This document shows positions 57,962 through 64,000 of a DNA stretch of 64,000 nt, in pieces; positions within the stretch are counted from its first letter, which is position 1, and every line of letters begins with the position of its first letter. A model generated the notes under the pieces. It did not search any database, was not told the origin of the DNA, and saw only the letters and a program-made list of their open reading frames with translations. The stretch is taken from assembly GCA_026261815.1 (NCBI GenBank), contig JAMPIT010000848.1, forward strand, positions 1,488,001 through 1,552,000, read 5' to 3'. The stretch is from Monarcha castaneiventris obscurior. Taxonomy: Eukaryota > Chordata > Aves > Passeriformes > Monarchidae. A program made the position numbers and the translations under genes.

Positions 57962-58135
57962 TGCTAAAGAAATTTTCGACACTAAGCTCTCGTGTCCACC
58001 AGATACATTTATTGGCACAGATCAATCACAAAATCTGGTAGCATGAGCTGGGTGCCACAAAAGAGGGACCCAAAAATCTCTGAAAATCCCTGGGTAGTTA
58101 TACAAACTAAAACCTCCACTCCCCCATAATCAGCC
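57962..58135 (-). repeat. Truncated 5' LTR of the old retrovirus
   Basis: Corresponds to the promoter-proximal to terminal part of the 3' LTR, with a GTATAAC box near 58110 and AATAAA at 58008-58013. Homology stops abruptly at about 58135, where acidic repeat sequence begins. Confidence 0.65.
58008..58013 (-). terminator. LTR polyA signal lying downstream of the acidic-repeat gene
   Basis: AATAAA of the truncated LTR, about 430 bp past the first stop of the acidic-repeat gene on the same strand. It is the first canonical signal found there and may serve that gene. Confidence 0.5.
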
Positions 58136-58139
58136 TCAT

Positions 58140-58441
58140 TTCCATTGTCATTGGAGTGATCATTTCCATTGTCATTGGAGTCACCATCTTCACTGCTATT
58201 GGAATTGTCACTGCTGATGTCATCATCACCATCTTCACTGATATTGGAATTTTCATTGTCATTGGAGTCACCATCTTCATTGCTACTGGGATTGTCACCA
58301 TTGACACCATCATCACCATCTTTATTGCTATTGGAATTTTCATCACTGACACCATCATCGCCATCATCACTGTTGTTGTCACCATGATCAGGGTCATTGC
58401 CATCACAAAGCCGATTTTTATTACCATCATCACCATCATAG
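58140..58441 (-). repeat. Second acidic repeat array in a shifted frame
   Basis: Just past the stop of the acidic-repeat gene, the frame shifted by one base stays open and encodes Asp/Asn/Ser/Glu-rich units of about 14-16 residues (DGDDGVSDENSNSNK type). This frame runs on into the LTR and ends with 40-odd LTR-derived residues at 58009. It is either 3' UTR or coding sequence separated by a single indel. Confidence 0.6.
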
Positions 58442-59549
58442 TCACCAGCTGTAACGGCTATGGCCATTGTTGCCATCGTCACTGGTTTCATGGCTGTCAG
58501 AGACATCAGTTTCATGGCTATTGGAGACACCAGTTTCATTGCTGTTGGAGTCACCAGCCTCGTTGCTATTGGAGTCACCAGTTTCATTGCTATTGGAGTT
58601 ACCAGTTTCATTGCTATTGGAGTTACCAGTTTCATTGCTATTGGAGACACCAGCTTCATTGCTGTTGGAGTCACCAGCCTTGTTGCTGTCGGAGTCACCA
58701 GCTTCGTTGCTGTTGGAGACGCCAGTTTCGTTGCTGTTGGAGTCACCAGCTTCGTTGCTGTTTGAGACACCAGTTTCATTGCTATTGGAGTCACCAGTTT
58801 CATTGCTATTGGAGTCACCAGCTTCGTTGCTATTGGAGACGTTGTTATCATTGTCACCATCACCATCATCGTCAGGCACCATGCTGGGATTTTTCCAAGG
58901 CTCAAGGTGCAGGGCGCTTCCCAGCAGCCCTGGTGGTGGCCACCCAGCTGGAGCTACTGCATGGAACTCTGTAGGAGAGCAGAAAGCAACAGCATCAGCA
59001 CAAGCATGCTGCCCTCCCATCCACTGCTCCCACCCAGCAGCCCAGTTTACCACGATGCTGTGCTGTCTTCTCCCCTGCAGCTTTTCCTGATGGGTTTCCA
59101 GGGCTCTGCCTGTCCCCTGCTGCCCTCAAGGCTGAGGCGACTCGGCCCAAGGCCGTGCTGGTGCCTCCCAGCTCATGGCAGTGCCATGGCGGGGCTGGTG
59201 CCTGAGGGGCCCTCCTGGGCACCTCTGCCCTGGGGCCAGCAGCCACCCACGGCTCCAGCTGCACTGGTGAGTCAGGGAGAGATGGCACCGTGCCACAGCC
59301 CACTGGGCACTGCAGCGAGCCCCACATCGCCCGGGCTTATCCCACCCCGCTCCTTCCATGGCTTCCCTGGCCCTCACAAGGCAGCAACCTGGCACCTGCC
59401 AGCACCTGCAAAGCACCTGTGATTCTAAGAAAATAAGGAAAAATATTCTTAAATGTTCCTCCCAGCCGCCCATACTTGCCTGCAATGGGTGCTGCCTGCA
59501 GCTGTGCCCAAAGGGCGAGGAGCCCCAGCAGGAGGATGCTTCGTGCCAT
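58442..59549 (-). CDS. Secreted acidic octapeptide-repeat protein, REST-like, undescribed
   Basis: Exon 1 (59480-59549) encodes a signal peptide, MARS then ILLLGLLALWAQLQA, and ends in phase 1 at a GC donor (GCAG/GCAAGT). Exon 2 (58442-58968) follows a strong acceptor (TTTCTGCTCTCCTACAG) and begins EFHAVAPAGWPPPG. It then has an Asp/Asn patch and 15 octapeptides with consensus SNSNETGD, and stops at 58442-58444. The product is 198 residues. Almost every repeat contains S-x-E, the Fam20C kinase motif, and seven contain N-E-T, an N-glycosylation sequon; NVS adds an eighth. A TATA box lies 40 bp upstream. The layout, signal exon plus a fast-evolving second exon inside a WFDC cluster, matches the mammalian REST genes such as semenogelin, but the sequence is unrelated. 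Function is unknown; an acidic, glycosylated, calcium-binding secretion is a guess. I do not recognise it as a named gene. Confidence 0.65.
58478..58837 (-). repeat. Coding 24-bp minisatellite, 15 copies
   Basis: Fifteen in-frame 24-bp units without a single length change. Many differences between units are at third codon positions (AAT/AAC, GAA/GAG, GGT/GGC). Replacements concentrate at two sites: Thr/Ala at position 6 and Asp/Val/Asn at position 8. Confidence 0.9.
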
Positions 59550-59588
59550 GCTGATGAAGTCTACGCCCAGGGCTGTGCCAACCGGCTA

Positions 59589-59595
59589 CTTAAAG
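59589..59595 (-). promoter_or_regulatory. TATA-like box of the acidic-repeat gene
   Basis: CTTTAAG on the minus strand, 40-46 bp upstream of the ATG, matching the paralogous WFDC-type promoters. Confidence 0.5.
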
Positions 59596-59599
59596 TGCC

Positions 59600-62500
59600 T
59601 CGCAGGCAGCCCGGGTCCAGGAATGGGAGGAGGCAGCTCCCAGGTGACTTCAGGAACCTCCCACATTTGGCTCTGTTTACCGAAGAGCCACTCCAGCTCC
59701 ACCCACAGCCAAAGCAGGAGCAGGATCCAGAGCTGGCTGCGCTCCAAGGAGGACAGCACAAGGACTGCAGGAGGGAAGGGGAAAACAGGACTGCACAGAG
59801 GCTGATTCTTCACTCCTGCTCTCAACAGGAATCCCTACAATGACCTTTATCAACAGCAGTGGCCCCAGCACCAGGCTCTGCCCCGGTGCTGGGCTCTGCT
59901 GCAGGCACGAGCCTGTCCTGGCCCTGCCATTCCGGATGGAACAGGAACAGGGCAAGAGCACCTGGCAGCAGCACTAGGAGCTCCCTCCTTCCACATGCAA
60001 AATGCCCTTCACTCAAGGCTGCTGTTTCATACGTGAGACTGTTTGCAGATTTTTGTAGGTCAAATATTCAAGGCTTCGTTTGAGCATCTGTCTCTGAACC
60101 ATCATCCCATTCCCAAGCAGAGTGCTCCAGCTCTTTCAGTGTTCCTACTGTCACTTGCCAGGTTTAGGCACACAAATGAATGAGCACAAATTCTCCAGAG
60201 CAAGTTAAAGCTGTCGCCCAGCCCCATGGTCCTTCTGCTTCGTGGCCTCCCCAGTACCCCCCTTGTCATAGGGCAGCCCCACGCAGCTCAGCACACTCTG
60301 GGCAAAGTCAGAGCTCAGTATGTTCTTCCCCCAGGCCAACCAGACTCCATCAGCGTGGCCTCCATGCAGCTTTTGGGAACTCCTGCACATGAATTGCAGG
60401 ATTTAGTGTCCAGGCATGAGAGCTCCATTTATTTACACATGAGCATTCAATAACCACATGAATTCGCAATGGGAATGCACAGTTACTGCATGCACAAACA
60501 CCAGATTAGTTACTGTCCAAGTGAACATCTGTTCCAATGAAACAGTGCTGCACTAAAATGGACCACTCTGGAGGAAAATGTCTTGGGACTTCAAGCACAA
60601 GAGCTCACCCAAGCTGCAGAGAGCACAGGAACCCATCTTCAAAATGCCAGCCAAACTGCTGGCCACCGGCCTTCACCAGAGACCCACAGTCAGAGTAAAT
60701 GAAAATTAGATGCTCTGCCACATTGCCTTCCCTTTCCTCTGCATGTCATCTCAGGGTAAAGACTTATTTAATATGTTTGAGACAGCAGATTAAGCTTAAT
60801 TAAGATCCAATTCTGTCAGTGCTAACCCATTTACACCGAGTTGTTCTCCAGTCACCCAGGAGTGCTAATTGGAATCTAATTTTCCAATTTTTTCCTTATC
60901 TTTTTAATTATTTCTTTATGAATTACACACAAACCAATGTGCAATCAATAGGATAGGAGAACTTACGGACTGATCTGCCCAGGACACATCAGCAGCAGGC
61001 ACAAATGGGTTGGAGTTTCTGGATAATAGATAAAGTTTAAATCTGCAGCTGTGGGATCAGTGAAATTAACTGGTTTGAGCTTGACATTATTACTACAACT
61101 CTAAGCTGGCACTTGACAGGAGCATTGGAAAAGCAAAGTCATGCTCAAAGAGCTTTCCATCAACATCACGCCAAGATGACGCAGGGACAGTGCAAGGGAA
61201 GGAGCACAGCTCTGCACAAATCTCCACAAATCTGTGTGGGAAGAGGGCTCATGGCAACAAAAAAAATGCTTTAAGTACAGGTTTATCCTTCTCCTCCTGC
61301 TGTGACTCAAGGTGGACGCAATTCCTCCACGAACCACCCATGTCCACCAGAGCTCTGGTGCTCAACACCTCGCAGCTGCCTGGCAGAACCCGACAGCCGG
61401 GTGCTTATCACGTGTTTCTGTGGCTGTTAATCACTGCCGAGCTGGACACCCCGGAGCAGACAGTGCTGGCCAGCTGGTGTCAGCAGCACTGACTCCCTTC
61501 CACGCACCTGGCAAACCATCTGGAACAACCTGAGGGATTGCAGGCCTCCTTCCAGCCTCAGGAGTGCCATGACGGAGAGCTCAGCGCTGCCGCTGTCCCC
61601 GTGCTTGCCTGGCGGTTCTTCATTTTGGGAACAACACCATCATTTTTAGCAGACCATAATCCTGGATAACATTTAGGGAACTAATGAAGGAGAATGTTTG
61701 ACAAGCAAATTGCTCAAATTGATGAAATAAACACCTGAGGACACTGAGGGTCAGAAGGATATGTCCACAGTCTCCCTGAGAATCAAACAGGAATGTGGGT
61801 AACCTCAGCTGCGAACCAGCTGTCTGTGCCTGGCAGACATGCACCTACCACACAGATCCATGGAAAAATTACCATTAAAAACCAGGGCCTGGAGGAGACC
61901 CAAACAAGGCATCACATCAGTTAGATTTAGGTGATCCCTGACAGACATTGCTCTGACACACTCTTAAAAGATATCCCTCTCCCTGCAAAAGCGATGACTC
62001 CTTCATTGAGAATTTGTTCCAGGATTTAAGTCTTCTTGTTAATTGGTGTAGTGGTTTTAGGTCAAATTATGCATTACCTCCCTGATGTCCTTTATGTGAG
62101 AGAAATCATGACAATTGGAAAGCTTTTCCAAAGATCTAATCCCAGTCTCACTTGAATCAAATAAACACAAGGGACAACTTGTCCATCAGGGTGGTACGGA
62201 ACGCAAGCCAGTCTCACAGATTAACAGTATCAGTCTCCTCACCTTTCCCTGGGAGTTCCTACAGCTGCAGTTTTCCTTCCTCTCCTCTGGGCAATGTCCA
62301 ATTTTTGTTGCTGACAGTTTGGAGCAACCAAAATAAGCGCACAAGCAGCCCAGCGCTGCTGATAATGAGGAGATGTTGATGGTGACTTGGTTGGCTCCAC
62401 ATCCGCCACTGGGCTTGTCTAACAACCCAAAGCTTACCCCAGGCTGCTGCAGCCCAGGCCAAAGCGGCAGGAAGGGGACAAGGGCAGCAGCCTCTTCCAG

Positions 62501-62700
62501 CATGTGAGCCCATGGTTCAGCAGCCTCTGCTCCCACAGCCACTCCAGGCTTCCATGGGAGCCCAGTGTGGTCACTGCTGAGCCAACAGCTACAGCAGGAG
62601 AGTAACACTGAGGGGACACAGCCACAGGCTGCAGTGACTGGTGCTGAGAGACACCAGCACATGCTCTGGAGGCACCAGCACAGCCCTCAGAGCATTGGTA
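59600..62700. other. Intergenic, no gene recognised
   Basis: No signal-peptide exon, WAP, Kunitz or RNA gene was recognised on either strand. An AT-rich block at about 60760-60960, with many TTAAT/AATTA cores, resembles conserved non-coding DNA. Confidence 0.45.
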
Positions 62701-62703
62701 CTT

Positions 62704-62845
62704 GGGATCACAGAACCACAGAATGATTTAGGTTGGAAAAGACCTCTGAGGCCATTGAATCCAACCTTTGACCGATCACCACCTTGTCAATGAGAGCATG
62801 GCTCCAAGTGCCACATCCACTTATTCCTTGAACACAAATGAAACA
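62704..62845 (-). mobile_element. CR1 LINE 3' tail, reverse orientation
   Basis: Begins ATCACAGAACCACAGAATG, continues TTTAGGTTGGAAAAGACCTC and CACCACCTTGTCAATGAGAGC, and ends near TCCTTGAACAC. This is the standard reverse-complement start of avian CR1 copies. Confidence 0.88.
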
Positions 62846-63439
62846 AGACAAAGCATCTGGCAAAGCTGGTGGGAGAGAGATCCCACTTTCCCCCATAGCA
62901 CAGCTCAGGGCTGCCCCAGTGGCACAAAGGACAGGGACAGCACTTGGAGCTGGCTGCTGGAGCACACCCCTGCTCTGCACAGCGAGACCCACCCTGTGCT
63001 CTGGAAAATCCCCTTTGCTTGGTTTATCTCACCGAATCATCTTGCAATGAGGAAGAATGTTACCAGCAAAATAGTAAATGGTTTGTCAATGCAAATTATT
63101 AGCCAGCTGATTCAAAAGAAAAGCTTCTTTGACCACAACATGGGGTAAGATTATCTAGAAAACGACAAAAAAGTTGTTTTGACTATTCTGCACACATTAG
63201 ACAAGGAAATGGTGTTTTGAGGTGTTGCTCTGTTTCTCTGTTTCTCTAAACAATGAGATTCCAGAAAGATGAGTGGTGGAAAATTATACGAGGAACACAT
63301 GGAAAGACCGGCATTCACACTCCAGCTGCAGATACTCGGGTCTCAGGAGCAGAGGCCACGTGTGTCCAGCTCCACCCGCGACGGGTCCTCCTCTGGCTGG
63401 GACAGGGTGAGTTTAAGACTGTGGGACTTAGGATGCTCT

Positions 63440-63900
63440 GCCTCGCCCTCCGGGACTGCTCAGCCCCGGGGCGGCGGCGGGGACACCCGGAGGCTGCGGC
63501 CCGCGCTCCGGCGGCACCTTCGGGGCGGGCACCGTGTGAGCCCAAGGCTCCCCGAGCATACACTGGATGTCCCCTCAAGCCTCCCCCTCGGAGGAGCTCG
63601 GCCCGGCCCTTTCGCCCTAGTACCGCGTCACATCCGTCGGGGCCCGATGATGCGTGCACGGGATCCCCGCGCATCCGGCCGCTCGCAGCGGGGCCGGCAG
63701 CGGGGCCATGGGCGCCGCCCGCGATGCGGAGCAGCAGCCGGGGCCGCCGGGCGAGGAGGGCCCGGGCGACGCTGAGGAGCAGCTGGTCAGCACGGTGAGG
63801 CGGGGGCCGGGCCGGGCCGGGCCGGACGAGCAGCGGGCGGCGGCGGGACCGCGGCTGATGCGTGTGTCCCTCCCGCAGAGCCCCTGGAACATCATGATCA
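63440..63900 (+). promoter_or_regulatory. DNTTIP1: CpG island promoter of DNTTIP1
   Basis: A dense CpG and GC block covers the first exon and upstream 260 bp. There is no TATA box. It contrasts with the TATA promoters of the WFDC-type genes. Confidence 0.7.
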
Positions 63901-63949
63901 AGCACCGGCAGGTGCAGCGGCGCGGGCGGCGCTCCCAGATGACCACCAG
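63708..63949 (+). CDS. DNTTIP1: DNTTIP1, exons 1-2 (partial)
   Basis: Exon 1 (63708-63794, 29 codons, phase 0) starts MGAARDAEQQPGPP and is rich in Glu/Gly, as in mammals. Exon 2 (63879-63949, phase 2) encodes SPWNIMIKHRQVQRRGRR followed by SQMTT, which matches the conserved start of human DNTTIP1. The protein (TDIF1) is a nuclear DNA-binding subunit of the mitotic deacetylase complex with HDAC1/2 and MIDEAS, and also binds terminal deoxynucleotidyl transferase. The basic HRQVQRRGRR stretch is an AT-hook-like/nuclear-localisation element. The dimerisation and DNA-binding domains lie off the right edge. In mammals DNTTIP1 flanks the WFDC cluster too, so this side of the synteny is conserved. 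Confidence 0.95.
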
Positions 63950-64000
63950 GTACGGATGGAGGGGGAGAGTGGAGCAGCGGCACCGGGATGGGCACCGGGC

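Larger units (their letters stand above)
54977..58135 (-). mobile_element. Old, degraded endogenous retrovirus (gammaretrovirus-like)
   Basis: Minus-oriented remnant with a full 3' LTR and a truncated 5' LTR. Between them lie gag-like and coiled-coil sequence (tandem EEKLQ-type repeats near 56872-56915), a protease piece with a DTG active-site triad near 56440-56455, and a reverse-transcriptase start with a DMKDVSF...KFAFPWQG signature near 55935-56007, typical of gamma-type enzymes. Many stops and frameshifts interrupt all frames. Integrase and env were not seen. A possible primer site follows the 5' LTR (57941-57958), but I could not assign its tRNA. LTR divergence is obvious, so the insertion is much older than the one at 49-53 kb. 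Confidence 0.75.

Noticed and set aside
58156..58974. Long plus-strand frames of 200-270 codons encoding hydrophobic Ile/Val/Thr repeats
   Set aside because: They are the antisense of the acidic 24-bp repeats, and a unit without stops is open in several frames. The minus strand has promoter, signal peptide and splice support; the plus strand has none.

Overview
The window is vertebrate and almost certainly avian. It carries CR1 LINE tails written in the style of bird genomes, two endogenous retroviruses, CpG-island promoters and spliced genes with vertebrate exon structure. I cannot name the species.

Layout. (1) 1,701-19,503, minus strand: seven 5' exons of CTNNBL1 (spliceosome-associated armadillo protein). 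The CpG-island promoter is at about 19.3-20.0 kb and the rest of the gene lies off the left edge. Intron 4 is a textbook U12-type AT-AC intron. (2) 20-30.5 kb: intergenic, with CR1 remnants and AT-rich blocks that look like conserved non-coding DNA. (3) 30.5-47.3 kb: a whey-acidic-protein (WAP/WFDC) cluster. It holds an orphan signal-peptide exon, WFDC2, a five-WAP secreted protein, a very long twelve-WAP secreted protein and, on the minus strand, an EPPIN-like WAP+Kunitz inhibitor. (4) 49.4-53.1 kb: a young, internally deleted endogenous retrovirus with 354-bp LTRs, a 6-bp target duplication and a tRNA-Ile primer site. (5) 53.7-59.6 kb: continuation of the locus with fast-evolving genes built like the WFDC genes (TTTAAA-type TATA box, signal-peptide exon, phase-1 intron) but with no WAP domain. 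One encodes only a signal peptide plus three residues. The other encodes an acidic protein with 15 octapeptide repeats (consensus SNSNETGD). An old retrovirus has inserted into or beside the acidic repeat sequence. (6) 63.7 kb to the right edge: the first two exons of DNTTIP1.

How the genes relate. The WFDC-type genes share a TATA box 44-54 bp upstream of the ATG, a short signal-peptide exon ending in phase 1 (fused to WAP1 in the five-WAP gene) and, where present, one WAP domain per phase-1 exon. This symmetry lets domains be duplicated or lost without frameshift, and the twelve-WAP gene shows it: its domains 9-10 and 11-12 are a tandem copy. In mammals the WFDC locus also holds the REST genes (semenogelins and relatives), which kept the signal exon but evolved new second exons. 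The acidic repeat gene at 58.4-59.5 kb looks like a bird counterpart of that process and is the best candidate for an undescribed gene here. Human CTNNBL1 (20q11.23) lies megabases away from WFDC/DNTTIP1 (20q13.12), so the left junction of this locus differs from human.

Exon boundaries were read by eye from splice signals, reading phase and protein similarity. No alignment or database search was run.
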